From: an uncultured Odoribacter sp.
Lineage (GTDB): Bacteria > Bacteroidota > Bacteroidia > Bacteroidales > Marinifilaceae
Assembly: GCA_910588375.1 (NCBI GenBank)
Contig: CAJUQA010000017.1
Coordinates: 5,606-69,605, forward strand
Length of the DNA: 64,000 nucleotides
Reading direction: 5' to 3'
A program made the translations under genes and the position numbers. Below are positions 34,487 through 44,551 of this stretch, piece by piece. Under the pieces are notes generated by a model. That model had not been told where the DNA came from and made no database searches. It saw only the letters and a program-made list of their open reading frames with translations. Each line of letters opens with the position of its first letter. Position 1 is the stretch's first letter.

Positions 34487-36169
34487 ATGACTTTTAGTCT
34501 CTTGAAAATGGAATGGTTAAGAGGTCTTTTTGTGGAACAGTCCGTAATTCAGGCGGTTGTTGTGCTTTCTCTCATTACAGCAATCGGCTTGATATTTGGC
34601 AGGATACGTATCTGGGGTGTTTCGTTGGGGGTGGCATTTGTGTTTTTTGTAGGTATTCTGGCCGGACATGCGGGTTTGGCTATTGACCCGAATATGTTGA
34701 ATTATGCAGAGAGTTTCGGGTTGATTATTTTTGTATATGCTTTAGGTCTGCAAGTGGGGCCGGGTTTTTTTGGTTCTTTCCGGAAGGGGGGAATGACTTT
34801 GAATATATTGGCTTTGGCAGTAGTGATGCTGGGTACTGTTATGACTGTTGTTTTTCATTTACTTACAGGCGTATCTTTGCCGGAGATGGTGGGTATATTG
34901 AGTGGTGCTGTCACCAATACTCCGGCATTGGGGGCAGCGCAGCAGACTTTGAAACAATTGCAGATTGAGTCTGCCGACCCGGCTTTGGGATGTGCGGTGA
35001 CCTATCCTTTAGGGGTCGTCGGCGTGATTATTGCCTTGGCTTTTGTACGGAAGCTCTTTCCGCTTCGAGCATCTGAAAAAAATAGCGATGACCATAAATC
35101 CCATGCGGCTTTTATTGCCGGTTTCCAGATCTGTAATCCGGGGATTTTCGGAAAGACGGTAAAGGAAGCAGCAGCCTTGGCTTATCATAAATTTGTTATT
35201 TCCCGTTTGTGGCGGGATGGGAAAGTTACGATTCCGACATCCGAAACTGTGTTGCAGAAAAATGACCGTTTGTTGGTAATTACTTCCGAAGCTGCGGTAG
35301 AGACTTTGACTATGTTGTTCGGAGAACAGGAGCACAGGGACTGGAATAAGGAGGATATTGACTGGAATGCGATTGACAGTCAGTTGATTTCCCAAAGAAT
35401 ATTGGTGACTCGTTCCGAAATTAACGGAAAGCGTTTGGGTGCCCTGCGATTACGGAATCACTATGGCATTAATATTACCCGCATATATCGGGCGGGAGTG
35501 GAATTATTGGCGTTGCCTGACCTGGTGTTACAGTTGGGGGATAAGCTGACGGTAGTCGGGGAGGCCAATGCCATTGCGAATGTGGAAAAAGTTTTAGGTA
35601 ACAAAGTGCTCAGCCTTAAAGAACCTAATTTGGTAGCCGTGTTTATCGGGATTGTATTGGGATTGTTTTTGGGAACCATTCCTTTTGCTGTGCCGGGAGT
35701 GAGTTATCCGGTGAAATTGGGTATCGCCGGAGGTCCCATTATTATGGGGATTCTTATGGGGGCTTTCGGGCCGCGTATGCATATGATTACCTATACCACC
35801 CGTAGTGCCAATCTCATGTTGAGGGCGTTAGGGCTTTCGATGTATTTGGCTTGTCTGGGATTGGATGCCGGTGCTCATTTTTTTGATACCGTGTTTCGTC
35901 CTGAAGGACTTTTATGGTTGGGTTTGGGCTTTGCTCTTACAGTGATTCCGGTTTTGATAGTGGCATTGTGGGCGTTGAAAGTGATGAAATTGGATTTCGG
36001 TGCCGTTTCCGGAATGTTGTGCGGGAGCATGGCTAATCCGATGGCGTTGAATTATGCAAATGTGATTTCACCCGGAGATGGCCCTTCGGTGGCTTATGCC
36101 ACGGTGTATCCGGTAGCGATGTTTATTCGGGTAATACTGGCCCAATTGATTCTGATACTATTTTTATAA
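34487..36169 (+). CDS. YidE/AspT-type putative transporter with two TrkA-C domains
   Basis: The product is 560 residues: five or six N-terminal membrane helices (VVLSLITAIGLIFGRIRIWG, FVYALGLQVGPGFFGSF, the family GLQVGP signature). Two TrkA-C/RCK-C regulatory domains follow (about 200-285 and 290-370), then a second membrane block (AGGPIIMGILMGAFGPRMHM, GLDAGAHFFDTVFRPEG). This is the duplicated AspT/AAE exchanger fold. The substrate is unknown. A -7-like TACCTTTG lies at 34462-34469, 17 bases before the ATG. Confidence 0.9.
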   Translation: MTFSLLKMEWLRGLFVEQSVIQAVVVLSLITAIGLIFGRIRIWGVSLGVAFVFFVGILAGHAGLAIDPNMLNYAESFGLIIFVYALGLQVGPGFFGSFRKGGMTLNILALAVVMLGTVMTVVFHLLTGVSLPEMVGILSGAVTNTPALGAAQQTLKQLQIESADPALGCAVTYPLGVVGVIIALAFVRKLFPLRASEKNSDDHKSHAAFIAGFQICNPGIFGKTVKEAAALAYHKFVISRLWRDGKVTIPTSETVLQKNDRLLVITSEAAVETLTMLFGEQEHRDWNKEDIDWNAIDSQLISQRILVTRSEINGKRLGALRLRNHYGINITRIYRAGVELLALPDLVLQLGDKLTVVGEANAIANVEKVLGNKVLSLKEPNLVAVFIGIVLGLFLGTIPFAVPGVSYPVKLGIAGGPIIMGILMGAFGPRMHMITYTTRSANLMLRALGLSMYLACLGLDAGAHFFDTVFRPEGLLWLGLGFALTVIPVLIVALWALKVMKLDFGAVSGMLCGSMANPMALNYANVISPGDGPSVAYATVYPVAMFIRVILAQLILILFL

Positions 36170-36298
36170 TGCTCGTTTGCTTCCGGAAGTTTTTGGATGC
36201 AAAGGAGATGTAATATTCCTTTTATTTATATTTTTGGGTGAAAGATTGTGGATTTTTGAGAAAATTGACATCTTTGTGAATATTGAAATTTTTTTCAA

Positions 36299-36865
36299 TT
36301 GAAAAGAATAAACAGGGTCATTAGCGACAGGGAGCTTTTGATGGCTTATAACCAGAAAAAAGACAAAGGGTATTGGGGAGTACTCTATGAACGTTATGTA
36401 CCTATGGTTTACGGCGTTGCGTTGAAATATCTGAAACAGCCGGAAGATGCGCAACGGATTGTCATGTATTTGTTTGATGAATTGTCGGACAAGGTGACGA
36501 TAACCCCGGTGGATGAGTTTAAATTTTGGCTCTATACGCATGTCCGTAGTTGTTGTCTGAAAGAGTTACAGCGTCGTTCTTCAGATGGGATATCGGTGAG
36601 TCTGGATGAAGAGGTTCTGGAATTCTGTGATGATTTTAACTTGGATGCTGTAAGGAAAGAGATTGCAAGCGAGAAAATACTTCAAAAGTGTATAGAGGCT
36701 CTGCCGGAGAAACAGAGAATCAGTGTTTGCCGTTTTTTTATGGAGGGGCGTTCTTATAAAGAAATCGAGGATGCTACGGGATTTCCATTGAAGCTGATTA
36801 AAAGTCTGGTTCAGAATGGGAAAAGAAATCTGAAATTGTGTCTCGGGAAAAAAGGAATAGCGTGA
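36299..36865 (+). CDS. ECF-type RNA polymerase sigma factor
   Basis: The product is 188 residues if started at TTG 36299 (KRINRVISDRELLMAYNQKK); an ATG at 36341 would cut into the first helix. Region 2 covers about 25-85 (LYERYVPMVYGVALKYLKQP, EFKFWLYTHVRSCCLKELQR). Region 4 covers about 130-185 (ALPEKQRISVCRFFMEGRSY, KEIEDATGFPLKLIKSLVQN). It is followed after one base by a membrane protein with a TonB-type domain, which could serve as its cognate sensor or anti-sigma partner. Confidence 0.85.
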   Translation: MKRINRVISDRELLMAYNQKKDKGYWGVLYERYVPMVYGVALKYLKQPEDAQRIVMYLFDELSDKVTITPVDEFKFWLYTHVRSCCLKELQRRSSDGISVSLDEEVLEFCDDFNLDAVRKEIASEKILQKCIEALPEKQRISVCRFFMEGRSYKEIEDATGFPLKLIKSLVQNGKRNLKLCLGKKGIA

Positions 36866-36866
36866 T

Positions 36867-37649
36867 ATGAAAGTAAGGAACCGTATAGTGAATTATTTGC
36901 GTGGAGACCGGAGGGGCAAGGAAGCCAATAGTCTGGAAAAAGAAGCATTGAATGATGCTTTTTTATATGAAGCTTTGGAGGGTTTGACCGGAGCGCAAAG
37001 AGATATTGTGCGGGATATTGAATATTTATCGAAACGCTTAAAGGCAAGAACGAGAAGCAAGTGGGAAATGATAGGTAAAACCTGGGGAATTGTGGTTGCG
37101 GTTGTTGTGATGGGATTTGTGATGTGGATGGGAATCAGGTATGTGCGGATAGGAAGAGGACAGCAAGATGCGAAGGCGCTATATTTGGCTGAAGGTGAAA
37201 TTACAGGAGAGGAAATAGCGGGAAAAAGTGATGTGAATGTGGCAAGAGAGCATGAGGAGGAATCATTGTCTTCCGGAAATCCAGATACTGTCCGGATATT
37301 GCAAAGGCCGGTAGCTCCGGATTCTTCGGTTTCGACATCATACGGGAAGAGGGATACTGTGGTGGAAGGTAACCGGGGTTCAGTTCCTTTTGGAGGATAT
37401 AAGAAATTTTATCGCTATATACGGGATTCGTTGCGTTATCCGCAGGATGCTTTGGAACGCGGTCTGGAAGGAGAGATAAAATTGTCTTTTTATGTGAATA
37501 AGGCCGGTCGCCCTTCCCATATCCGGGTAGTGAAATGGATTACCTATTCATGCAACAGGGAAGCAATCCGGTTATTGAGTGAAGGGCCTGCCTGGAATTA
37601 TACCGGCGATACGAGTTATGTAGTTATACCCTTTCACCTGGAAAAATAA
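36867..37649 (+). CDS. TonB-domain membrane protein, possible sigma partner
   Basis: The product is 260 residues. The cytoplasmic N-terminal part (about 1-70) is followed by one membrane helix (GIVVAVVVMGFVMWMGIRYV), a polar periplasmic linker and a TonB C-terminal domain (YIRDSLRYPQDALERGLEGE, then IKLSFYVNKAGRPSHIRVVK). The long cytoplasmic head is unlike ordinary TonB and looks like an anti-sigma or sigma-binding region (LNDAFLYEALEGLTGAQRDI). The start is 1 base after the sigma stop. Energy transduction, signal transduction to the sigma factor, or both are possible. Confidence 0.8.
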   Translation: MKVRNRIVNYLRGDRRGKEANSLEKEALNDAFLYEALEGLTGAQRDIVRDIEYLSKRLKARTRSKWEMIGKTWGIVVAVVVMGFVMWMGIRYVRIGRGQQDAKALYLAEGEITGEEIAGKSDVNVAREHEEESLSSGNPDTVRILQRPVAPDSSVSTSYGKRDTVVEGNRGSVPFGGYKKFYRYIRDSLRYPQDALERGLEGEIKLSFYVNKAGRPSHIRVVKWITYSCNREAIRLLSEGPAWNYTGDTSYVVIPFHLEK

Positions 37650-37676
37650 TAAAACCACGGGTAAGCCCCCGTGGTT
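37645..37676 (-). terminator. recQ terminator
   Basis: A perfect 9-bp stem (37653-37661 with 37668-37676) is followed on the minus strand by a T-rich stretch. It may also slow the converging tonB-like transcript. Confidence 0.7.
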
Positions 37677-37686
37677 ATGGCAAATG

Positions 37687-39861
37687 TCAATTTCCGTGCT
37701 TGGAGTGGAATTTCAGACGCATTAACCGCAAATCTTCTTCCGAATAGTCTCCTTCAAATTCATCAAAAGCTTCTTGTATATTGTCGGTCTGGGCTTCCAT
37801 GAAGTAGTCGAAAATCTCTTTTTGCTGGTCTTCGTCTAAAATCTTGTTAATATAATAGTCAATATTCAATTTGGTGCCGGAGAAAACAATGGCTTCCATT
37901 TCCTTGATTAACTCTTCATATGTTAATCCCTGGGCGGAAGCAATGTCTTCCAAGTCGATCTGGCGGTCGATGTTCTGAATAATATATACTTTGAATTTGG
38001 ATTTGTTGGCCACCGTTTTTACCACCATATCCTGGGCGCGTTCGATTTCGTTGTCTTCTACATATTGTTTGATGATTTCAACGAATTCCTTGCCGTATTT
38101 CTGGGCTTTCCCACTGCCTACTCCCTGTATGTTGGCGAGTTCTTCCAGGGTTACGGGATAGTTGATACACATATCCTCCAGAGAAGGGTCCTGGAAAATC
38201 ACATAGGGGGGGAGATTGTTGGTTTTGGCAATTTTTTTACGCAGATCTTTCAGAATGGAAAATAAGGTGGCGTCTAAGGCCGACATTCCGCCTTTTTCCT
38301 GGATTTTTTCTTCACTTTCTTCAAAATTACGGTCTTCCATCAGCATAAATTCTTTTGGATGTTCAATAAAATCTAATCCTTCCTTGGTTATTTTAATTAC
38401 TCCGTATTGTTCAATGTCCTTTTCGATAAGCCGGCTGATAAGGGCTCTTCGGAATACCATCGTCCAGAATTGCCTGCTTTTTTCTGTTCCGCTTCCGAAT
38501 ATTTCCAGTTTATCGTGTTTGTAGGCTTTTATCGCGGAATCAGCTTCACCCAACAGGATATTTACCAAATGTTCGATTTTGAATTTTTCTTTGACTTCTG
38601 TAACAACTGTCAAAGCGTCCAGCATATATTCCTTGCCTTCGAATTCTTTCTTGGGATACAGGCAGTTATCACAACATCCGCAGTTGTCTTCTTCATAATC
38701 TTCTCCGAAATAATGGAGCAATACTTTACGGCGGCACATGGACGTTTCCGCATACGATACGGTTTCCAGCAGTAGCTGTTTTCCGATCTCTTGTTCAGCA
38801 ATCGGTTTGCCCTGCATGAATTTTTCCAATTTCTGTATGTCCTTGTAGCTGTAATAGGTAATGCAGATGCCTTCCCCTCCGTCGCGTCCCGCTCTGCCGG
38901 TTTCCTGATAATAGCCTTCCAGGCTTTTGGGAATGTCGTAATGGATGACAAAACGTACGTCGGGTTTATCAATACCCATACCGAATGCGATGGTTGCCAC
39001 AATAACATCCACTTCTTCCATCAGGAATTTATCCTGGTTGGCACTCCGGGTGTTCGCATCCATGCCGGCATGGTAGGCGGCAGCTTTGATTCCGTTGATT
39101 TGAAGGACTTCTGCCAGTTCTTCCACTTTTTTGCGGCTGAGACAGTAAATGATACCCGATTTGCCTTCGTGGTTCTTGATGAATTTGATAATATCTTTTG
39201 TGGGATCATTCTTGGGACGTACCTCGTAATAAAGATTCGGCCGGTTGAAGGAAGATTTAAACACTTCGGCATCCAGCATATCTAAATTTTTCTGGATGTC
39301 GTGCTGAACTTTGGGTGTGGCCGTTGCCGTTAGGGCAATGATGGGAGCTTTTCCTATCTCTTCCACAATAGGACGTATTTTTCGGTATTCCGTCCGGAAA
39401 TCATGTCCCCATTCTGAAATACAATGAGCTTCGTCTACAGCAAAGAAAGAAATGGGAATTTTTTGCAGAAATTCAACATTGCTGTCTTTGGTCAGAGATT
39501 CGGGGGCAACATACAGAAGTTTTGTTTTGCCTTCCAGAATATCTTCTTTGACTTTCAGAATTTCCGTTTTAGTCAGGGATGAATTTAAAAAATGGGCGAC
39601 ACCTTCCGCCGCACTGAATGAACGCATGGCGTCCACTTGATTCTTCATAAGTGCAATTAAAGGAGATATGACAATAGCCGTTCCTTCGGATATTAGTGCG
39701 GGCAGTTGGTAACACAAGGATTTACCTCCTCCCGTAGGCATTAATACAAATGTATTTCTCCCAGCCAGTACATTTCGGATAATGGCTTCTTGATTTCCTT
39801 TGAAATTGTCGAAGCCAAAATACTCTTTTAGTTTTGCATGTAAATCAATCTCCAATGCCAT
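37687..39861 (-). CDS. recQ: ATP-dependent DNA helicase RecQ
   Basis: The product is 724 residues from the ATG at 39861 (MALEIDLHAKLKEYFGF); an ATG at 39873 adds four residues. The TTG at 39903 is excluded because it lies inside the -7 box. Helicase motifs are LMPTGGGKSLCYQLPAL (Walker A), FFAVDEAHCISEWGHDFR (DEAH) and QETGRAGRDG. The zinc-binding RQC part has CRRKVLLHYFGEDYE and NCGCCDNC. An HRDC domain (about 540-610, LPPYVIFQDPSLEDM) and a C-terminal helical extension follow. It is a 3'-5' helicase in recombination repair. Confidence 0.95.
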   Translation of the reverse strand: MALEIDLHAKLKEYFGFDNFKGNQEAIIRNVLAGRNTFVLMPTGGGKSLCYQLPALISEGTAIVISPLIALMKNQVDAMRSFSAAEGVAHFLNSSLTKTEILKVKEDILEGKTKLLYVAPESLTKDSNVEFLQKIPISFFAVDEAHCISEWGHDFRTEYRKIRPIVEEIGKAPIIALTATATPKVQHDIQKNLDMLDAEVFKSSFNRPNLYYEVRPKNDPTKDIIKFIKNHEGKSGIIYCLSRKKVEELAEVLQINGIKAAAYHAGMDANTRSANQDKFLMEEVDVIVATIAFGMGIDKPDVRFVIHYDIPKSLEGYYQETGRAGRDGGEGICITYYSYKDIQKLEKFMQGKPIAEQEIGKQLLLETVSYAETSMCRRKVLLHYFGEDYEEDNCGCCDNCLYPKKEFEGKEYMLDALTVVTEVKEKFKIEHLVNILLGEADSAIKAYKHDKLEIFGSGTEKSRQFWTMVFRRALISRLIEKDIEQYGVIKITKEGLDFIEHPKEFMLMEDRNFEESEEKIQEKGGMSALDATLFSILKDLRKKIAKTNNLPPYVIFQDPSLEDMCINYPVTLEELANIQGVGSGKAQKYGKEFVEIIKQYVEDNEIERAQDMVVKTVANKSKFKVYIIQNIDRQIDLEDIASAQGLTYEELIKEMEAIVFSGTKLNIDYYINKILDEDQQKEIFDYFMEAQTDNIQEAFDEFEGDYSEEDLRLMRLKFHSKHGN

Positions 39862-39900
39862 TGTATTAATCATGTTTTTGCACGCCGTGCACAAGGGCTG

Positions 39901-39930
39901 CAAATTTATAACTTAATTCGGATGAACAAA
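39901..39930 (-). promoter_or_regulatory. recQ promoter
   Basis: On the minus strand TTTG (39930-39927), an 18-base spacer and TAAATTTG (39908-39901) match the consensus. The start point would fall near 39895, which decides for a start codon at 39873 or 39861. Confidence 0.7.
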
Positions 39931-40199
39931 TAAATTCAGTACAATTTTGCTCTGTAGTTACCGCCTTTTGAAAAATGTTTATCTGCGACAAAAAATAACT
40001 TTCCGGAAATTTCTGCGGCAGATAAAGCTTATGCATACAAGCGGTCGTTGTATGGAACTATTGTTCGGTAAACCTGACAAACTTTCGGGCATTTATTGTA
40101 CTTTTGTCTTTGAGTAAAATTATAGAAAAAATTGTTGTTGCAAGATTTTTTTCGGATTTTTTTTGGCATAAATATTGTAATTATTCTGTCGTTTTGTAA

Positions 40200-41177
40200 A
40201 TGAATAGAAACATGATTGATATAAAGGACGTTGCAAGGAATGTAATTATAGAAGAAGCGGACACTGTTCGGAATCTGTTGGGTTTTATAGACGATGATTT
40301 TGAAAAAGTGGTGAAACTGATTTATGAAAGTAAGGGGAGAGTGATTATTACCGGCATCGGGAAAAGTGCGATTATTGCCCAGAAGATAGTGGCAACATTG
40401 AATTCCACCGGAACTCCTTCTGTTTTTATGCATGCCGCCGATGCTATTCATGGGGATATGGGGATGGTGAGGGAGGAAGATGTGGTTATTTTTATTTCCA
40501 AAAGCGGGAATACGCCTGAAATCAAGGTGCTAGTGCCGCTTATCCGTAATATAGGAAATAACCGGATTGTGGCTATGGTTTCAAATACGGATTCTTTTCT
40601 GGCGCAAAATGCCGAATATGTTATCAAGGCACATGTGGAAAAAGAGGCTTGTCCCAATAATCTGGCTCCGACCAATTCTACGACCGCTCAGTTGGTGATG
40701 GGGGATGCCTTGGCTATGTGCCTGATAGCTTGCCGTAGTTTTTCCAGCCGTGATTTTGCAAAGTTTCATCCCGGCGGTTCATTGGGTAAGCGTTTGTATA
40801 CCCGTGTATCGGATGTTTTCGATAAGGAAAATCGTCCCCGGGTAGCTTTGGAAGATGGTATTCGTTCTGTAATCGTGGAAATGTCAGGAGGATGTCTGGG
40901 AGCTGTTGCCGTGGTGGATGAAGCCGGACGTTTGTTGGGAATTATCACGGACGGGGACTTGCGCCGCATGCTTGAAAAATATAAAGATGTAGATGGCTTG
41001 AAAGCCAAAGATATCATGTCCCGGCAGCCTAAAATCATTTCGGAAGAAGAACTGGCCTACAACGCTTTTATGCTCATGGAAAAAAATAGCATTACCCAAT
41101 TGGTGGTTACTGATGAAGAGCATATATATAAAGGTATGGTTCATTTGCATGATATTTTACGGGAGGGAGTAGTGTAG
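40200..41177 (+). CDS. kdsD: D-arabinose 5-phosphate isomerase (KpsF/GutQ family)
   Basis: The product is 325 residues. The SIS sugar-isomerase domain (about 30-180) has RVIITGIGKSAIIAQKIVAT, FMHAADAIHGDMGMV, FISKSGNTPEIKVLVPLIR and PTNSTTAQLVMGDALAM. Two CBS domains follow (about 205-325, LLGIITDGDLRRMLEK). It interconverts ribulose-5-phosphate and arabinose-5-phosphate, the first step to Kdo for LPS. The neighbouring DUF5686 and lptB genes support an envelope role. Confidence 0.95.
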   Translation: MNRNMIDIKDVARNVIIEEADTVRNLLGFIDDDFEKVVKLIYESKGRVIITGIGKSAIIAQKIVATLNSTGTPSVFMHAADAIHGDMGMVREEDVVIFISKSGNTPEIKVLVPLIRNIGNNRIVAMVSNTDSFLAQNAEYVIKAHVEKEACPNNLAPTNSTTAQLVMGDALAMCLIACRSFSSRDFAKFHPGGSLGKRLYTRVSDVFDKENRPRVALEDGIRSVIVEMSGGCLGAVAVVDEAGRLLGIITDGDLRRMLEKYKDVDGLKAKDIMSRQPKIISEEELAYNAFMLMEKNSITQLVVTDEEHIYKGMVHLHDILREGVV

Positions 41178-41213
41178 GCATCTCTAAGGGTTTTCGGACA
41201 GAAATTTACTTGA

Positions 41214-43700
41214 ATGAAAAGGAGTGTTGTATTATTTCTCTTGTTATTGTCGGCATTTTGTGTCTGGGCGCAGAGTACTCGTGTGCGGGGAAAAATCACG
41301 GATGCGAAAACGGGAGAACCGCTTCCTTTGGTGAATGTGGTGTTTAAAGGGTCATTCGTCGGGGTTACTACTGATTTTGACGGGATGTATTTTATTGAAA
41401 CTCGGGAAGCTGTGGAAGAATTACAGGCCTCCTTTGTAGGTTATGTATCTCAGACTCGAAAAATTACGTCGGGAGCTTATAATACAATAGACTTTAAGCT
41501 TCAGCCACAGGCTTTTGACCTGGAAGAAATAAAGGTGACGCCCGGAGAAAACCCCGCCCATGCGATTTTGAGGAAAGTGTCGCAAAATAAGAAAAAAAAC
41601 AATCCCGACAGGATACAGTCCTATTTCTGCAATACATATACTAAAATGGAGCTGGATCTGACTAATATGAAGTCCGGTTTTAAAAATAAGAAATTGCAGA
41701 AAAACTTCGGATTTATTTTTGATCATATCGATACTTCTGTCGTAACGGGGAAAGCCTATCTGCCCGTTATGATTTCGGAAGCCTCTGCGGATTATTATTT
41801 CAGAAAATCTCCCTCTTTGTCTAGAGAAATTGTAAAAGCGAGCCGGATCTCCGGTATAGAGGAAGATTATACATTGGCACAGTTTACGGGGCATTTGCAT
41901 GCCAATTTCAATTTATACGACAATTATATAGATATTTTTGAGATTCGTTTTGCCAGTCCGTTGTCTGACCACGGGTTAATGTATTATAAATATTTCTTGG
42001 TAGACAGTATGCAGATAGAGGGACGGAAAACTTATAAAATCCGTTTTCATCCCAAATCGTTTTCCACTCCGGTGCTTGACGGAGAAGTGAACATTGACTC
42101 TTTGTCGTGGGCACTGCAATCTGCTCATGTGAAGATGATGAAAGGATTAAATGTGAACTGGATACGGCATCTTGTTATTGAAAATACGAATCAGTTGCTG
42201 GCGGATTCAGTCTGGTTTCCGAAACAGGATAAATTGTTTGCAGACTTTTCGATTGTGATGTCTGATTCGTCGAAAGTGATTTCTTTTTTAGGGAACCGGC
42301 AGGTAGATTATTCTCATGTAGTGTTGAATCCTGTTATACCGGAAAAGGTATTGAAACTGGATAACAATGTAATTATTAATAAGGATGTATTGAAAAATGA
42401 TGAGTCCTATTGGGATACGATTCGTCCTTACGCCCTGAGCAAACAGGAAAAGGAGATTTACCAGATGGTCGACTCTATTAAAAATGTGCCTTTGTATCAG
42501 AATATATATACGATTATTACCACCATTATGGGAGGATACTATGATACGAAATATATAGGCATAGGTCCTTATTATAAATTGTTTAGTTTTAATAAACTGG
42601 AGGGGTGCCGTTTTCAGTTGGGTGCCCGGACGACAGAAGATTTCAGTAAAAAAGTCCGATTGTTCGGGCATGCGGCTTATGGGACGAAAGATGAGAAATT
42701 TAAGGGGGGAGGCGGTTTTACTTATTCTTTTCGAGAATTGCCGACGTCTCAGCTGACCATGTCTTTTAAGCATGATGTGTTGCAATTGGGGGCGGGTGTG
42801 AATGCCTTTACGACGGGAAATATCCTAAGTTCGGTTTTTGCGCGGGGCAACAATGACCGTTTGAGTATGGTAAATCAATGGGATGTTCAGTTTGAACAGG
42901 AATGGCGGCAAGGTTTTTCCAATACGCTGGCAGTACAGGTGCGTGACGTTTTTCCATCCCGTTATGTTCCTTTTGTGAAACCCGATGGAGAAGAAATGAA
43001 ATCCATTCAGTCTACGACATTAAGACTCAATACGCGGTTGTCTAAAAATGAAATTGTGATACGGAAAACTTTCGATAAGTATTCCATGGGGTCGGATTAT
43101 CCCATAATAGGAGTGGATTTGTCTATGGGACTGAAAGGGTTGTTTAAGAATGATTATGAATTTTATCGTTTGGAGGGAAATATTAGTTACGATTTTCCGG
43201 TTTCACCTTTGGGTAAATCCTATATGGTGCTGAGCGGCGGAAAGATTTTCGGTAAAGTGCCTTATCCTCTTTTGAAATTACATGAAGGGAACGCTACTTA
43301 TTTTTATGACCAGTATGCTTTTTCCTGTATGAATTATTATGAATTTGCTTCCGATCTTTGGGCTTCTTTTATCTGGGAACACCATTTTAAAGGCTTTTTT
43401 CTGGGTAAGATTCCGTTGATGAAGAGGTTGAAGTGGAGGGAAGTATTTATTTTTAAGGGTTTAATCGGAACGCTGACCGATAAGAATAACGGAAGTTTTC
43501 TCGACACCAGGGCTTATCTGCTTTTTCCAGAAGGGATGTCTTCTGTATCGAAACCTTATTTTGAAGCGGGAGTGGGTATTGAAAATATATTCCGGATATT
43601 TCGTGTCGATGCCATCTGGAGACTGACTCATCGGCATAGTGTTCCCGGTCAGGAGATACAGAACTTTGCCGTGAATTTCAGTGTGTATTTGGATTTTTAG
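41214..43700 (+). CDS. DUF5686 outer-membrane protein with carboxypeptidase-regulatory-like domain
   Basis: The product is 828 residues. The signal peptide (MKRSVVLFLLLLSAFCVWAQ) is followed by a CarboxypepD_reg-like domain (TRVRGKITDAKTGEPLPLVN, then FDGMYFIETRE). The long DUF5686 body reads as beta-strands and ends in a barrel-like C-terminus (VNFSVYLDF). It is a Bacteroidota-specific outer-membrane family of unknown function. It sits between kdsD and lptB, pointing to outer-membrane biogenesis. Confidence 0.9.
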   Translation: MKRSVVLFLLLLSAFCVWAQSTRVRGKITDAKTGEPLPLVNVVFKGSFVGVTTDFDGMYFIETREAVEELQASFVGYVSQTRKITSGAYNTIDFKLQPQAFDLEEIKVTPGENPAHAILRKVSQNKKKNNPDRIQSYFCNTYTKMELDLTNMKSGFKNKKLQKNFGFIFDHIDTSVVTGKAYLPVMISEASADYYFRKSPSLSREIVKASRISGIEEDYTLAQFTGHLHANFNLYDNYIDIFEIRFASPLSDHGLMYYKYFLVDSMQIEGRKTYKIRFHPKSFSTPVLDGEVNIDSLSWALQSAHVKMMKGLNVNWIRHLVIENTNQLLADSVWFPKQDKLFADFSIVMSDSSKVISFLGNRQVDYSHVVLNPVIPEKVLKLDNNVIINKDVLKNDESYWDTIRPYALSKQEKEIYQMVDSIKNVPLYQNIYTIITTIMGGYYDTKYIGIGPYYKLFSFNKLEGCRFQLGARTTEDFSKKVRLFGHAAYGTKDEKFKGGGGFTYSFRELPTSQLTMSFKHDVLQLGAGVNAFTTGNILSSVFARGNNDRLSMVNQWDVQFEQEWRQGFSNTLAVQVRDVFPSRYVPFVKPDGEEMKSIQSTTLRLNTRLSKNEIVIRKTFDKYSMGSDYPIIGVDLSMGLKGLFKNDYEFYRLEGNISYDFPVSPLGKSYMVLSGGKIFGKVPYPLLKLHEGNATYFYDQYAFSCMNYYEFASDLWASFIWEHHFKGFFLGKIPLMKRLKWREVFIFKGLIGTLTDKNNGSFLDTRAYLLFPEGMSSVSKPYFEAGVGIENIFRIFRVDAIWRLTHRHSVPGQEIQNFAVNFSVYLDF

Positions 43701-43723
43701 TTTTTCCTTTCCGTGTTTTTATG

Positions 43724-43731
43724 TACTTTTG
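43724..43731 (+). promoter_or_regulatory. lptB -7 box
   Basis: TACTTTTG matches TAnnTTTG 30 bases before the lptB ATG; a T-rich -33 region lies about 19 bases upstream. Confidence 0.5.
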
Positions 43732-43761
43732 TAAAACATAGCTACTGACTTATGATGTTTT

Positions 43762-44499
43762 ATGATACTGAGAGCAGAAGATTTAGTAAAAAAATATAAG
43801 AGCAGAACAGTTGTAAAAGGTGTTTCTGTGGAGGTGCAACAAGGAGAGATTGTTGGTTTACTGGGGCCTAACGGAGCGGGTAAGACGACTTCTTTTTATA
43901 TGATTGTGGGTTTGATTACTCCTAATGGGGGAAGGATATTTCTAGATGATACGGAGATTACGAAGGAACCGGTATACCGTCGTGCCCAGTTGGGAGTGGG
44001 GTATTTGGCGCAGGAAGCTTCAGTATTCAGACGCTTGAGTGTGGAGGACAATATCAAGGCGGTGTTGGAAATGACGAAGATGTCGAAGCAGGAACAAAAG
44101 ATGCGTTTGGAGGAGATGCTTGACGAATTCGGATTACAGCATATTCGTAAGAGTTTGGGAATACAATTGTCGGGAGGAGAACGACGACGTACTGAAATTG
44201 CCAGAGCCTTGTCTATACGTCCCCGTTTTATTTTGTTGGACGAACCGTTTGCCGGAGTGGATCCAATTGCCGTGGAAGATATTCAGGGGATTGTGCGTAA
44301 GTTGAAAGACAAAAATATAGGTATTCTTATAACGGATCATAATGTGCAGGAGACCTTATCTATTACAGACCGTGCTTATCTGTTGTATGACGGAAGGATT
44401 CTTCAAGCAGGAACTGCCGAGCATTTGGCTGCCGATCCGGAAGTTAGGCGGGTATATTTAGGAAAGAATTTTGAACTGCGCAAGAAAAAAGAGGAATGA
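43762..44499 (+). CDS. lptB: LPS export ABC transporter ATPase LptB
   Basis: The product is 245 residues. Walker A is GLLGPNGAGKTTSFYMIVGL, the signature is IQLSGGERRRTEIARALS, Walker B is FILLDEPFAGVDPIAVEDIQ, and the switch His lies in ILITDHNVQETLSI. GVGYLAQEASVFRRLSVEDN is specific to LptB. It powers LPS extraction from the inner membrane by LptFG. The length equals the E. coli protein plus a short basic tail. Confidence 0.96.
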   Translation: MILRAEDLVKKYKSRTVVKGVSVEVQQGEIVGLLGPNGAGKTTSFYMIVGLITPNGGRIFLDDTEITKEPVYRRAQLGVGYLAQEASVFRRLSVEDNIKAVLEMTKMSKQEQKMRLEEMLDEFGLQHIRKSLGIQLSGGERRRTEIARALSIRPRFILLDEPFAGVDPIAVEDIQGIVRKLKDKNIGILITDHNVQETLSITDRAYLLYDGRILQAGTAEHLAADPEVRRVYLGKNFELRKKKEE

Positions 44500-44551
44500 C
44501 AAATAATGTGGGGAAAGGATTGAAAATTAATGCAGGAGGGAAGAAAGAAAA

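Noticed and set aside
39862..39903. Longer RecQ start at TTG 39903
   Set aside because: The codon lies inside a consensus -7 box, so it would not be transcribed from that promoter.
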